The position numbers and the translations under genes were made by a program. A DNA stretch of 64,000 nucleotides from Hyperoplus lanceolatus. Taxonomy: Eukaryota > Chordata > Actinopteri > Uranoscopiformes > Ammodytidae. Location: positions 24,968,001 to 25,032,000 of the forward strand of contig CM049405.1 in assembly GCA_026929865.2 (NCBI GenBank). The letters are read 5' to 3'. The notes under the pieces were generated by a model. The model worked only from the letters and a program-made list of their open reading frames with translations. It searched no databases and was not told the origin of the DNA. This document shows, in pieces, positions 1 to 11,719 of this stretch (positions within the stretch are counted from its first letter, which is position 1; each line of letters starts with the position of its first letter).

Positions 1-136
1 AAAGCGTTTACCACTTGCTCAGGAATGTGTGCGGGGTAACGGTAGAGTATTATTGTAGTGAGCTGTAAAAGTGGGTATTTGGATAAGTTTCTCAATCTGG
101 CAATGCAATACCGGTGGTCTGCGTTCAAACTCTCCT

Positions 137-345
137 GTGTGTGCGTGCGTGCGTGCGTGTGTGTGTTTGTGTTGAACTACTGCAGATTTTAAGCCTAGTT
201 TAAATCAATGTTTGTTAGCAACCTTATGTTTGCTTAATTGGTTGTGTTTATGTGTATGTGCATGTGTGTGTATGTGTGTGTGTGCATGCGCGCGTGTGTT
301 TGTGTGTGTGTCTTTGTTTGTTTGTTTGTTTGTGTGTGTGGGAGA
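137..345. repeat. GT-rich low-complexity tract
   Basis: Two stretches (about 137-172 and 238-345) consist of TG, TGCG and TTTG steps, followed by a short GA-rich run. This is degenerate simple repeat. The Cys/Val- or His/Thr-rich open frames it produces are artefacts of the dinucleotide periodicity. Confidence 0.9.
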
Positions 346-400
346 GAGAGGGGAGAGAGACAATATGTGTGGGTAGGCGAGGGGGAACAAATAAATGGAA

Positions 401-2598
401 CTGATATCACTTGTCGGTGAGTGACTTGCATTACCATCTGTTTGTGCATGTGTGTGTGGGCTGTTGATTTAAGGCAGCAGAATGGAGCCCCTGTTTGTGG
501 TTATTTGCGTTGTGTTTTAACAGGCCGAGGCTGTTTGTTTGTTTTTTCACCTGGATTTGGGTGTGAGAAACCCCGCGGGAGGTCAACACCAAGCGCGTGA
601 ATGCACACAATGTTGGTGTGAACACCGACAACCAACGGTGTACATGTACAGAGCACACTTCCCGAATTTAGCCTTTTTACCAATAAAGTTTTCCACCTTA
701 ACCATGGTTAACAATGTCAATGTTACAAGTGTATTCTTTCCCAAGATTCATTTTCCAGCACTGGGCTAAGGCCCCCCCAGTGGAGCCACTTAATATTCAG
801 TTACAATAAGGTGGATGAGAAAGATGTATCGATGTAAGGCATCTATTTGTTTATTTACTTAATCTTTGCTCACAACTGATGTAAAAAAAACTCAAACCAT
901 GTTAAAAAACAAATTGCTTAATGTGTGACACTGCAGGGTTCACTGCATGAAACAAATGTATTAAATTTTTTTAAGGAATGTTTCAATAAATATGCAAATG
1001 TGGCAATATCTGACAAATGATGTATAAATATGCTTCTATTTAAACAAACTTATATATAGATGTTGGCTAAAGCCAGAGTGTACATCTTTGTTTAATCTTT
1101 ACAATATACAATAAAGTCCCATTTTTACAGAACCCATTTCGAATAGAGCCTTGTTTATTCTCATACGTTTTTTTAAACTTACAAATACATTTTTGGCAGG
1201 TTTGTAAGAGCCACATGATCAGTAATCAGACAACTAACAAAGTATGATCAAATCATTCTGTAACCTTCAAACCCAGAACAGTGCAAATAATGATTATGTG
1301 AAGTGTAGTTGTTTTAAAGACAAGAACATTATTCCACAGAGCTAAGACAGAAAGAGGGAAGAAGAGGAAAGGGAAATGCCAAGGCAGTGAGGGCAATAAA
1401 TAGCACCAAATGCATGGTCATTATACTCATGCTGATTGGCAGGAGGAAGAAAGCTTTGAGAGGAAGCATCTGAAGCTCAGCAGTATAACCAAGGCAGCCT
1501 TTGTAAAAAAAATCACATAAAATCTCCCTTCCTCGGACACCACTCTTTATCTTCCCACCATGTCTTCTAAACTTACCTTTTCCCTACTTCCTGCCCTACC
1601 TCACTCCCCCCTACTGTGATCCTCTTAAGACAGATGAAGGAGCACACCCTTAACAAACCACTGTGTTCCCACAGTCTGTCCAAACCATCCGTTGAGGTCA
1701 AGGGGTCATGGTCTAAATGCTGCCAGACTATCTGGGAATCCAGTGGGCAGTTCCATGGTTGTTTGTGGCCGCACACTAGTCAAAATAGTTCTGTCTAGCA
1801 AAGTGCTGCTGAAAGGGCGGCTCGGTAAACAAAAACTAAGAAAAGAGACACACAAACACTCATAATCACACTTTATTGACACAACTGCTGCAGCCATTAG
1901 TCGGTGAAATAATCAAAGCCGCTTTGACAAAAAGGCTCCCACCGCCTCCACCCCCCCGAGTCAAGATGTTTGAATTAGAAACATCAATGCTTTTTTGTTG
2001 TTAAAATGACTGTGCACTCTCTGAATCACCCTGAATGAATGCCTGCTAGCGTTCTTTGTTCACAGGCGTCTGAAAAAAAAATGTGCCATTTAAAAAAAGT
2101 TATTTCCAAAAGTCAGTTTGGGAAAGCGATGTTTTGCCCAAAAAAGTCACCAAACAGTATCAAACCGAGGCACATTCTTCACAGAATGCGCTGAGAGAAA
2201 AGAGAAACATACCGCTTGGCCCCGTTCATTGTCAATTTTATACCAGCAGTGAGCATTCTTTTCTTAAGTGCCCTTCATTGACCCTGCCTGTGGGCGGCAC
2301 AGTGCCACATTTACACCTCCATCTCCTTAGCCCTGACTCTCACCCCAAAAGAAAAAACGAGTCAACAACTCTGACTGTTTTAAGTGCTTCTCAAAAAAAA
2401 TAAAAAACGAAGGGTGTGTATGTGTGTCTGTTGAGTTTACCCACAGTGGCTTGCATTCCTTTAGCCTGTGTTAGCATTCAGCCCACATAGGTCACGGCCA
2501 GCAGGCTTTTGTGTTCGAGCAGCCTTGGTGTCACTGCAGTACGGCGGCTGAGTGTGTATGTGTGTGCGAATGGGAGAGAAAAAGTCAATGGGGCCCGG

Positions 2599-2600
<2 letters not shown>
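401..2600. other. No gene recognised
   Basis: Unique-looking AT-rich DNA. Open frames are short, overlap on both strands and carry no family motif. I see no inverted-repeat element with a target duplication, no tRNA and no convincing exon. It may be intronic or intergenic. Confidence 0.6.

Positions 2601-2601
<1 letters not shown>

Positions 2602-2638
<37 letters not shown>
2602..2638. repeat. (CA)n microsatellite
   Basis: About 18 uninterrupted CA units directly follow a GGGCCCGGGCG stretch. Simple-sequence tract. Confidence 0.97.
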
Positions 2639-2639
<1 letters not shown>

Positions 2640-3154
2640 TTGTTGGTGACTAGCACTCAACTACCATCAGGGAGCTGCAAAGGCTTTTCCAGCAACAGAA
2701 AAAAAAGCAAAGTCGAATGGTCACACACATCCACTTAAATGTCAACTAGAAAAGGATGATCAGGGGAGAGGGCTGTAAAGGCTCAAATTAGACTTGTACC
2801 GCTGAGTATGTAGATGTCCCCTGTCCATACACTTTGTACTTCTGCTCTGGGATTATTGTTCATGGTACGTGCTATGCCCCTTGGTTTCCCGTGACAAAAA
2901 CACACTCTTAATGCAATTGTCCTTCTAACTTTCCTTCCAACTGCCTCAAACTCATCCAACACCTTTTTGGATGATAGGAACTGTGACTGCGAGCCAGGCC
3001 TTGTCACACAACATGAGTGTTGGGCCTCACAGATGCTAGTGAGCTAAAGGAGTAAATGCCTGCAGCCAGGTTTCACATCTGAAGGAATGAGTGGAGGCTG
3101 TTAAAGCAGTGCACCAATGTCCATGGTTTTGGAGTGAGATGTTTAGCTATTTAG

Positions 3155-3259
3155 CCTTTAGGTGCGGCTCAGTTCGCTTTTTTTGGTACCCTACCCAACT
3201 TTTGACTGTGTCAGCCCAATAAAAAGCTACACCAGCCACACCGCTCAGTGGAAACAAGG
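3155..3259. mobile_element. Truncated MITE, same end as the 36.3-kb element
   Basis: The right edge carries CCGCTCAGTGGAAACAAGG. This matches the right terminus of the short inverted-repeat element at 36325-36584, which ends CCGCTGAGTGGAAACAAG. The matching left terminus (CTTGTTTCCAC...) is absent here, so this is read as a one-ended relic of a non-autonomous DNA transposon. The left limit is approximate. Confidence 0.5.
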
Positions 3260-3812
3260 TTTGAGATGCCTTTGTAAAATGTATATTTATTTAACTCATT
3301 ATCACAAATAGCAAAAAGGAACAAATAACAGTTCTACAAACGATTAAAACCCTTTTTAGAGGGAAAAGAAAAAAAGGAACAATGCGAGTGTTGACAGTTT
3401 ATTTATAAAGTTGCATGTAGTGAAGCATTCAAGAAGAATAGGACCCATTGTTTAAAAAAAAACATTAATCTAGACAGTATGTCTGGTAATATGATCGACA
3501 GGTGCTGTCTTTAACATTGTAACGTTGTCAATAGAATAAGCCATTGTAACAAAATGATTCAGACATTTCATCACCTCTTAATTGCTGTGTATTTATTTTG
3601 GTGTGTATTTATATATTTAAGTGTTTCTAAGGTGTGTCTCCAGCTAACACTATTTAATTACAAAGAAGCGGCTGAAGCGCTGATTGTGAAATCCTTTTGT
3701 GAATCACTCTCCTGTGCCCTTCAGTGCTTACGAATCACTGCTAGAACTGAAAGCAGAAATGCCAGCCAAGTTAATAGCATCACTCGGCTCTATACTTTGC
3801 GGTACGCTCTTT

Positions 3813-5816
3813 GGTAACACTTTACAATAAGGTACACAAAATTGTAGTAGCTACTACATACCTACTACATAGTTTTTTTTTTTTGCGCTACCTATGTGTT
3901 AGGTAGCACAAAAAAAAAAAACCCTATGTGTTAGGTAGCACATAGGTTTTTTTTTTTTGTGCTACCTATGTGTTAGGTAGCACAAAAAAAAACCCTATGT
4001 GTTACCTACTACATAGTTTTTTTTTTGCGCTACCTATGTGTTAGTTAGCACAAAAAAAAAAAAACCCTATGTGTTACCTACTACATTTTTTTTTTTTTTG
4101 CGCTACCTATGTGTTAGGTAGCACAAAAAAAAACCCCATTGTTACCTACTACATATTTTTTTTTTGCGCTACCTATGTGTTAGGTAGCACAAAAAAAAAC
4201 CCCTATGTGTTAGGTAGCACATAGGGTTTTTTTGTGCTACCTATGTGTTAGGTAGCACAAAAAAAAAAACTTATGTGTTACCTACTACATAGTTTTTTTT
4301 TTTTTTGCGCTACCTATGTGTTAGTTAGCACAAAAAAAAAACCCTATGTGTTACCTACTACATAGTTTTTTTTTTTTGCGCTACCTATGTGTTAGGTAGC
4401 ACAAAAAAAAAACCTATGTGTTACCTACTACATAGTTTTTTTTTTTGCGCTACCTATGTGTTAGTTAGCACAAAAAAAAAACCCTATGTGTTACCTACTA
4501 CATAGTTTTTTTTTTTTTGCGCTACCTATGTGTTAGGTAGCCAAAAAAAAAACCTATGTGTTACCTACTACATAGTTTTTTTTTTTTGCGCTACCTATGT
4601 GTTAGGTAGCACAAAAAAAAACAATGTGTTACCTACTACATTTTTTTTTTTTTGCGCTACCTATGTGTTAGGTAGCACAAAAAAAAAAACCTATGTGTTA
4701 CCTACTACATAGTTTTTTTTTTTTGCGCTACCTATTTTATCAATTAGGTACACATAGGGTTTTTTTTGTGCTACCTATGTGTTAGGTAGCACAAAAAAAA
4801 CCCTATGTGTTACCTACTACATAGTTTTTTTTTTTTTGCTACCTATGTGTTAGGTAGCACAAAAAAAACCCTATGTGTTACCTACTACATAGTTTTTTTT
4901 TTTGCGCTACCTATGTGTTAGGTAGCACAAAAAAAAAAACCCCTATGTGTTAGGTAGCACATAGGGTTTTTTTTTGTGCTACCTATGTGTTAGGTAGCAC
5001 AAAAAAAAACCCTATGTGTTACCTACTACATTTTTTTTTTTTGCGCTACCTATGTGTTAGGTAGCACAAAAAAAACCCTATGTGTTACCTACTACATAGT
5101 TTTTTTTTTTGCTACCTATGTGTTAGGTAGCACAAAAAAAAACCTATGTGTTACCTACTACATAGTTTTTTTTTTTGCGCTACCTATGTGTTAGGTAGCA
5201 CAAAAAAAAACCCTATGTGTTACCTACTATATAGTTTTTTTTTTGCGCTACCTATGTGTTAGGTAGCACAAAAAAAAAACTATATAGTAGGTAACACATA
5301 GGTTTTTTTTTGTGCTACCTAACACATAGGTAGAAAAAAAAAAACTATGTAGTAGGTAACACATAGGTTTTTTTTTGTGCTACCTAACACATAGGTAGCG
5401 CAAAAAAAAAACTATGTAGTAGGTAACACATAGGGTTTTTTTTTGTGCTACCTAACACATAGGTAGCGCAAAAAAAAACTATGTAGTAGGTAACACATAG
5501 GTTTTTTTTGTGCTACCTAACACATAGGTAGCAAAAAAAAACCCTATGTGCTACCTAACACATAGGGGTTTTTTTTTTTGTGCTACCTAACACATAGGTA
5601 GCGCAAAAAAAAAAAACTATGTAGTAGGTAACACATAGGGTTTTTTTTTGTGCTACCTAACACATAGGTAGCGAAAAAAAAAAAACTATGTAGTAGGTAA
5701 CACATAGGGTTTTTTTTTGTGCTACCTAACACATAGGTAGCGCAAAAAAAAAAAAACTATGTAGTAGGTATGTAGTAGCTACTACAATTTTGTGTACCTT
5801 ATTGTAAAGTGTTACC
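3813..5816. mobile_element. 2-kb inverted-repeat DNA transposon filled with a palindromic satellite
   Basis: The element starts GGTAACACTTTACAATAAGG and ends with its exact reverse complement. The outer 60 bp (3813-3872 and 5757-5816) are identical as inverted repeats. It is flanked by a perfect 8-bp target duplication, CGCTCTTT, at 3805-3812 and 5817-5824, so the boundaries are firm. There is no transposase; the 60-aa open frame inside is repeat-derived. The interior is an array of roughly 70-bp palindromic units that changes orientation near 5275, so the right ~540 bp can pair with the left ~540 bp. The 8-bp duplication is known for hAT and Merlin. The GG terminus fits Merlin better than the usual hAT CAG, but the superfamily is inference. 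Confidence 0.88.
3850..5775. repeat. Palindromic minisatellite array (about 24 units, orientation switch)
   Basis: Each unit reads roughly CCTATGTGTTACCTACTAC ATAG, a T-run of 8-14, GCGCTACCTATGTGTTAGG TAGCAC, then an A-run of 8-12. The core CTACCTATGTGTTAGGTAG is itself a near palindrome flanked by complementary T and A runs, so every unit can form a hairpin. By eye I count 17 copies of the TACCTACTACATA-type block in forward orientation (to about 5235) and 7 in reverse (from about 5278). Homopolymer lengths vary and a few units lack a block, as expected from slippage or unequal exchange. It lies wholly within the 3813-5816 transposon. Confidence 0.93.
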
Positions 5817-5825
5817 CGCTCTTTT

Positions 5826-7025
5826 GTAGCATACATGCAGCATCATGGGTTCATTACTAATAAGTGCTTCTTCAACTACATCAGCTAATAGCTATAGGCT
5901 GCCCACGACCTGAAATCTCCACATATTTCAAGAAAGTAAATGTCCAAGGTGAAATGTATTGAAGGAAGATAAATGACGTGTGTACTTTCTAATGCAGCAC
6001 ATACACAGTCATGCAGGTTAGCAGGGGCTAATGCTACACTTCCCCTCAGTTCTCTTTATTACATTTGTATATTCAGAAGTCTGATCCACTTCTATTGTTG
6101 TTGCTGTATTTTCATGTTGTCAATGACCCCCTGAAAACAAGATGGGTTCATCGCAAGGGGTTATTCCAATAATGAATTTTAATTCATTGGATAGGTATTT
6201 AAGGGCAGCTTTGTGAGTTTGTGATGATTATAAATGCTTTGTTATCTCAGGAGACATCTGTGAAAAAAGCCTTACCCTTCTCACTGTGTGCTTAAGAGTG
6301 ATGCTGTAGGCCCTACACGTCAGCTATCAACCAAGATGCTCAACTCTGTGGGTGCCTGAAACCAAAAGCCTTGTTTTTTTCTTTTGTCTCTTTCGCACTC
6401 CCTCATTTAACAGTTTTTGCTGCTCCCATCAATAGTGAGTTTAGGGCCGCTTATTGTCTCTGTCTCATTTCCCCTCTTGGTCCATACATCAGCCATTAAA
6501 CACTGTAAATCGCTGCACAGCACATTGGCTCTGCAGTCATAATGTGCTTAGCTTTGCGGGAGATGTGGCATTGTCCCTACTGACGGCCGCAATGTCTCGC
6601 GCCATTTAACACAAACACACATACCCACAAGTAAATGCAAACCAGCAATTGCAAAAGGGGATGGATAGTTTGGTTTCTGATTGCTTTTCTCCCATGTGTG
6701 ATACATGATCTTCCTTTTATATCCTCATTTTATTGTTATTTCTTTATTTTATTTTACTTTCATTTTTTCGAGACCATTTTGTTTTTTCCAAAGGCAAAGA
6801 AATGGCATCTATTTCTGCAGCGGCTGCTGGGTAATTGGGTTCAAAAATGACATGTTGCTTTCAGGGAGTGACTGACTGAGAGCAATTTGTTTTGTCTTCG
6901 CAGAGGGGTGACTGTGGATGTGGATGTGTGTGAGGACCAATGAGGAACCTGGAAATGGGGCATCTAACACAGAGGAACCCACCATATATATGACCTAATG
7001 AGGACAGACATTTGTAAATCACACT
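5826..7025. other. No gene recognised
   Basis: AT-rich unique-looking sequence between two transposon complexes. Only short open frames without family motifs are present, and I see no repeat structure with clear ends. Confidence 0.55.
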
Positions 7026-7204
7026 AAAGGGTGTATTCACACATGCAGGGACGTTGGAAGTAGGGGTGCGGCCGCACCCCCCCTCACCACCGCCTGCACC
7101 CCCTCTCCGCCCCCCCCTACACTTTGCCCTGTGCTCCCGCGATTGCTCTGTAAACAATCGCATAGCCTTTGTCCTCTTTCCCATCTCCTGCTCCCTCACA
7201 TCAA

Positions 7205-7282
7205 CTTGACAGAGCATAAATATATACACTATAATATATATAGCTTATAGGCTATATACTATATAGGCTATAGATTATTTAT
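7205..7282. repeat. AT-rich palindromic tract
   Basis: TATA/TATAGGCTATA steps repeat with both orientations of ATAGGCTATA present. It is a small, locally self-complementary patch inside the hAT-like element, with no evidence of function. Confidence 0.6.
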
Positions 7283-7554
7283 ATGCCCGTCGCATTTCTT
7301 CACCGTGCCCAGGACGAAATTACGGTTGTGCCCCGCCTTCCCATGCGCACTTCGGTAGGTGAGAGTGCTGAGGGGCGCACACTAATGAGCATTAGGTTAT
7401 CATTAAAAATCCAGTCTGCTAAGCGCCCTACCACAAGGTGGGGAGAGAAAGAGAAAGAGAGAGACGCGCTGACAGGATGCAACGTTCACCTGCGCACCTG
7501 CTCCTCCAAGCTAGGTGCCGGTATCTTGCCAATTTACCGTTGATAAGAATTGTG

Positions 7555-8029
7555 GGTAACACTTTATAATAACTATCCGTTGTAACTCGTTAATAGATCA
7601 TTAGTAAACTCTTAATTAATGATTATTAGTGATTTGTTAAGTGTTTGTTAGCAGTTTGTTAAGGATTTATAACAATGGTAGATAGTTAATAGCTTAATAA
7701 TTGAATCAGTTCATCTGGGACGAGGCTGAAATAGGCTATAGACTATACACAGTGCATGGGCAACTAAGGGCAGCCCCATTTTCAAATATTTTTAAATAAA
7801 CTCAATACACACTGTGCATGCCATGGACTTGAACGTGACGTGATCAGTTAATCTCGGATTACCTCCCAGATGAACTGATTCAATTATTAAGCTATTAACT
7901 ATCTACCATTGTTATAAATCCTTAACAAACTGCTAACAAACACTTAACAAATCATTAATAATCATTAATTAAGAGTTTACTAATGATCTATTAACGAGTT
8001 ACAACGGATAGTTATTATAAAGTGTTGCC
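7555..8029. mobile_element. 475-bp fold-back MITE with 166-bp arms
   Basis: The left arm (7555-7720) and right arm (7864-8029) are inverted copies of 166 bp with about two mismatches, separated by a 143-bp loop. The ends are GGTAACACTTTATAATAA and its complement, with C for T at base 3 on the right. A perfect 8-bp duplication GAATTGTG flanks it at 7547-7554 and 8030-8037. The termini match the 3813-5816 element (GGTAACACTTTA-AATAA), so both belong to one transposon group although the interiors differ. No coding capacity. Confidence 0.92.
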
Positions 8030-9182
8030 GAATTGTGTTCCCGCCGGCCGGTGAGCGCGCATGCATCAAGTAAAGGCGAACATATTAACACTTCATAAGG
8101 TCGTAAAAAAGTCGGTCGTCTTATATTCGGGGTCTAGTATTCAGCGTCCAGTAATGCCCGTTACCGAGCGGTCATTCAGCTTCAGGGCCTGTGTCCAAGT
8201 TGTGTTTATTTATTTGTTTCGGGTGGAACCAACACTGGCTGTGCTCTCAGAAGCGGCCGGGGCATGTGTGTGTGCAATGGGAGAAAGAACACTTTGTGTG
8301 GAGAGAAAAAAGAGACACGGGAAATCGCCAAAGCCAATGCAAAGCCTTGAGTCATTATGTTGCGAGTCAACGTATCAGAGGCAGGAATCGGCTGTGCGAT
8401 GGACTTTTGCTGTGACTTGCACTGCTGAGGAGAGATTGCCAACTGCGCGGTCCTTTTACGCACCAGCAGGGCCGCCGTAATGTTTAGATTTCATAATTTG
8501 CTTCAATGCCCTTATGATAATAAGAATGAGAGGCTTCATTAAAACGATGTCCATGCGCTGTCTATGCAGTCGTTGTGATTGTAACTTTGTCGGCTGTAAA
8601 CTGAAACTAACAGAGATCGCGGAAGCTTTCCCCTCGACAACGTGACGTGCACTGCCCCGGTTATCATTCACCGATCACAGCGCCGGGGCTCAAGAATACA
8701 AATGTATGCAGAAAAGGAACAAATTGGTGAATGAAAATTCACCAGAATGCAGGAAATTAAGCATGTAATGCTCAAAAAATTCTGGGGGAGTGCCCCCAGA
8801 CCCTCACTTATAAATTGTCACAACCCAATGTTTAATCAAAACCTACATCCTTCAAATTCATGATTTGTTTTTAAAGGCTATAAGGATACTTTGGAAAAAT
8901 GCTTAAATGTTATTTGCTTTTACAGTTACTTTTAATAGCTTAATTCTAATCAAATTATTTTAAATATAAATAGGCTATTTTATCATGGTTATAGTAGATT
9001 GCTAATTTTACCTGTAGCCTACTGCTTTGTCTGATAGCGCTGCAATTTACAGCACCCCCCCCCCCCCAAGAAAGTAGTTCCAACGTCCCTGCACACATGC
9101 CATGTTTAGTTCGGTTGAAACAGGTGCACTTCCGCCTTCGGTGCGCATCTTTCAGGCATGTGTGAATACAGCAATCGCACTC

Positions 9183-9591
9183 TGACCTGCTGATGTCTTA
9201 CGAACCAGTCAGAGCTCTCAGATCATCTGGGACTGGGCTACTGACAGTCCCCAGATAAAGGACTAGACAGGGAGAGGCAGCCTTCAGTTTCAATGCACCC
9301 AAGCTCTGGAATAAACTTCCAGGGGACTTGAGGTCCGCTTCAACACTCGGCTCTTTTAAATCAGGTCTGAAGACTTTACTGTTTCCATATTAACCTGTAA
9401 TTTTAAATTTTTATTTATTTTTATTCTTTTTAAATGTTTTAATTATTTTATGTTTTGTTTATATTCATGTTTCTCATTCGCTTTTTTTTAATGTGTGCTC
9501 TATACTTGCTGTATTTTGTTTTTGCATATGTAAAGCACTTTGAATGGCCTTGTGTCCGAAATGTGCTTTAGAAATAAACTTGCCTTGCCTT
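9183..9591 (+). mobile_element. 5'-truncated L2-like LINE 3' end
   Basis: The first ~80 bases translate to DLLMSYEPVRALRSSGTG followed by LLTVPR. This matches the C-terminal region of the L2-type reverse transcriptase protein encoded on the minus strand at 60246-60869. Downstream is an AT-rich 3' UTR containing GTAAAGCACTTTGAATGGCC, ending in tandem CCTTG units. It is flanked by a 6-bp duplication GCACTC (9177-9182 and 9592-9597). The uninterrupted carrier copy at 59043-60042 has a single GCACTC at the same place, which confirms the insertion. Severe 5' truncation is usual for target-primed reverse transcription. Confidence 0.9.
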
Positions 9592-10524
9592 GCACTCGGG
9601 GGCGGACCAAACAAGCGCTCCGAGACCCAGCTGAAGAGCTGCTCTCGGTGCGTTTCCAAACGCACTCTGCTGCAGTTCGTTTGTGGTGTGAATATGTCCG
9701 GACTCGATCCGACCGAAATGCAGGAAGCACTGTGCCTTTTCTTTTTTAATAAATTGCCGTCAGCTTCACATTATGGGAAAGTGTTGTTGTCGCCATTGTT
9801 AGGACGATAAGTTGTGGTTTGACAGGGAGCCCAGAACAATAGCCTATATCACATTTGATCGAGAGGACACGTAAAAATACTGAATGTGTTCAGTGATCAG
9901 ATAAAGGAGAGGGGAACATCTCCCGCACAGTGCCAACAGGTTCACACTGCGCAAGAAGTGTGTGTTTTTATTTTGCTTCCCATGTACGGGACCGTCAATA
10001 CTATCCCCGTGTCAGTTTGGAGCTGAACTGCGCTGAAATGACACCCAGCTGATATACACAGCTTAATCAGCTGAGTGTCGGCATGAGCCTATTCTTCCCG
10101 CGAGCCGCACGTCCAGCAGCAAAAATACAGTAAAAATTATGTTTCACATCGTAGACTACAAGCCACATAACATGGCATTGTCATAGGGCTTCATATTATA
10201 ACCATATGAAACAACAATAATTAGATGTTTTTCTTCTTTATCTATAGGCTAGATGTAGGTATTTTTAATATTTTTAACTCCATATTATATCAATGATATA
10301 TTTTGCAGTTTTTACTTCGTTCTTCCTGCTTCTCTCCACCCCAGAATGTCTGTCCAATGAATGAATGACCACAGATCACGTGTGGTTTTGCTTCGTAATC
10401 CTGGTTCACTTACAAAAGGGGCAACATGAAAGTGGACCACACCAAACAAACAAAATCTAAACTCTATTTGGTCTGGACCAAAGCAAGTGAACTAGCGGAC
10501 TTTCCCTGTGTGAATACACCCTAA

Positions 10525-11715
10525 GTGTCAATGAAAAAAGTGCACTTGGGAAACAAGGCACAGTTTGAAGATGTACATATGGGCTGTGCTGTTTGTTTGT
10601 TCTGTATGTGGCAGGGGAATCTTTGTAGTTTTGTGGGAAAAGCTGATATAAAGACATGTTTTATTATTTACTGTGCGTCTAGAATAGAAAAAAGAAATCA
10701 ACAGATAATGCAATATTCTACATCAATGTGAAGTTTTTACATTGATACCAAACGGGGACGCTACTTGCTGGTGCTTTTTTTTTAAAAATAGCATCTAATT
10801 TTTTTTCTAGCTGAAGTCGGCTTAGACAGACATCTAAAATCGCAAGTTCTACGGTTTAATACAGCAATTTGGTGAAAATAATTTATGTTTTTGTAGCAGT
10901 CATTTTTTTTTCTCTTAAACATACTGCATGTGACCTGTGGCCTACTTTAAAATGTGCCTTTTTTACATGTTCATACATTTTTTTAAAGAAAGAATAGTAT
11001 CAAAATGGTTTCAAAGTCCTCCCTTCAGTCAAAGGAAGCTTTCTCCGAGCGGCTTTTTAGGATTCATGTTAACAGTGTCTACAATTCAAGCTGTGCTGAT
11101 TCCTCCTTTGGGACCGCCTGCAGCTTCTTACATAACTAACATCTGACTTAGATAATAAACGGTAAGTGAAAGGAAGTTTAAATAATAGAAATGTAATTGT
11201 GCAGAACTGCTCAACATGTCCTTGTTTGCCAGCAATTGCTGAGTCATTCCGTTTTGTATGACTGCAATTATGCATGAGAGGGCTCCATACTCATTAACTT
11301 TTTATTAAGAAATTTGGCTGCATTTTTGAGATACTTCGGGGAAAAGCACTATTCTGCCAGTTACTTTGTTACAATTAGCTTGATTGCAGTCTTCTCTGCC
11401 ATGCTAGTTGGTGTTTTTGAATGGAATTGTGTACATACGTTATTAGAAATGAGTCCAATCCAACACTTGCAATGTACTGTAAGTGCTTTGCATGTTGGTT
11501 GATATCATCAATCTGTCATGTTCAGGGGGTGAAATGTTTAATTTTTTTATATGATATTATATGTTACTATTGTTTTATCTTATACTTGCCGTGAATTGAT
11601 GAGATTTCCTACATTTCCCAGAATGCCCCTATAGAGGATGAGCGAAATGGCCACAGTAATTGTTATTTTATCTGTGATAGGTGTTATTCTTACTTTACTG
11701 GTGGGTTGATAACAT
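10525..11715. other. No gene recognised
   Basis: AT-rich DNA with short motif-free open frames. I see no transposon ends and no exon with flanking splice signals that I would trust. Confidence 0.5.
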
Positions 11716-11719
11716 TTTA

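Larger units (their letters stand above)
7046..9091. mobile_element. hAT-like element inside the carrier, 8-bp target duplication
   Basis: The ends are CAGGGACGTTGGAA and TTCCAACGTCCCTG, flanked by a perfect 8-bp duplication CACACATG at 7038-7045 and 9092-9099. CAGGG ends and 8-bp duplications are typical of hAT. Subterminal runs of G (left, GTAGGGGTGCGG) and C (right, a 14-bp C-run) are also partly inverted. Open frames of 139 aa and less carry no transposase motif, so it looks non-autonomous. Near 8745-8805 a block containing CTGGGGGAGTGCCCCCAG forms a hairpin and resembles sequence I associate with fish hAT remnants (inference). A 475-bp fold-back element sits inside at 7555-8029. Confidence 0.85.
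7029..10521. mobile_element. Harbinger-like non-autonomous element, interrupted twice (carrier of a nest)
   Basis: The termini are GGGTGTATTCACACA on the left and the reverse complement on the right (GTGTGAATACACCC). TAA follows on the right and AAA/TAA-like bases precede on the left, consistent with a 3-bp duplication. A second copy, inverted and without inserts, lies at 59043-60042 with TAA on both sides. Removing the hAT-like insert (7046-9091), the L2 fragment (9183-9591) and their duplications leaves about 1.02 kb, close to the 1.00 kb of the second copy. Shared interior blocks include the GGCGGACCAAACAA and GGTTCACACTGCG regions. No transposase is visible. The PIF/Harbinger assignment rests on duplication length and terminal GGG and is tentative; the element itself is secure. 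Confidence 0.8.

Noticed and set aside
4530..4712. 60-aa open frame inside the satellite array
   Set aside because: Translation of the repeat units; repeats a peptide in step with the array and has no family.
3813..5816. CRISPR array
   Set aside because: The repeats are palindromic and evenly spaced, but the spacers are homopolymer T/A runs, the orientation flips, the array lies within transposon ends, and the window is eukaryotic.
8061..8480. 139-aa open frame in the hAT-like element
   Set aside because: No transposase motif, overlapping frames on both strands, and composition like its surroundings.
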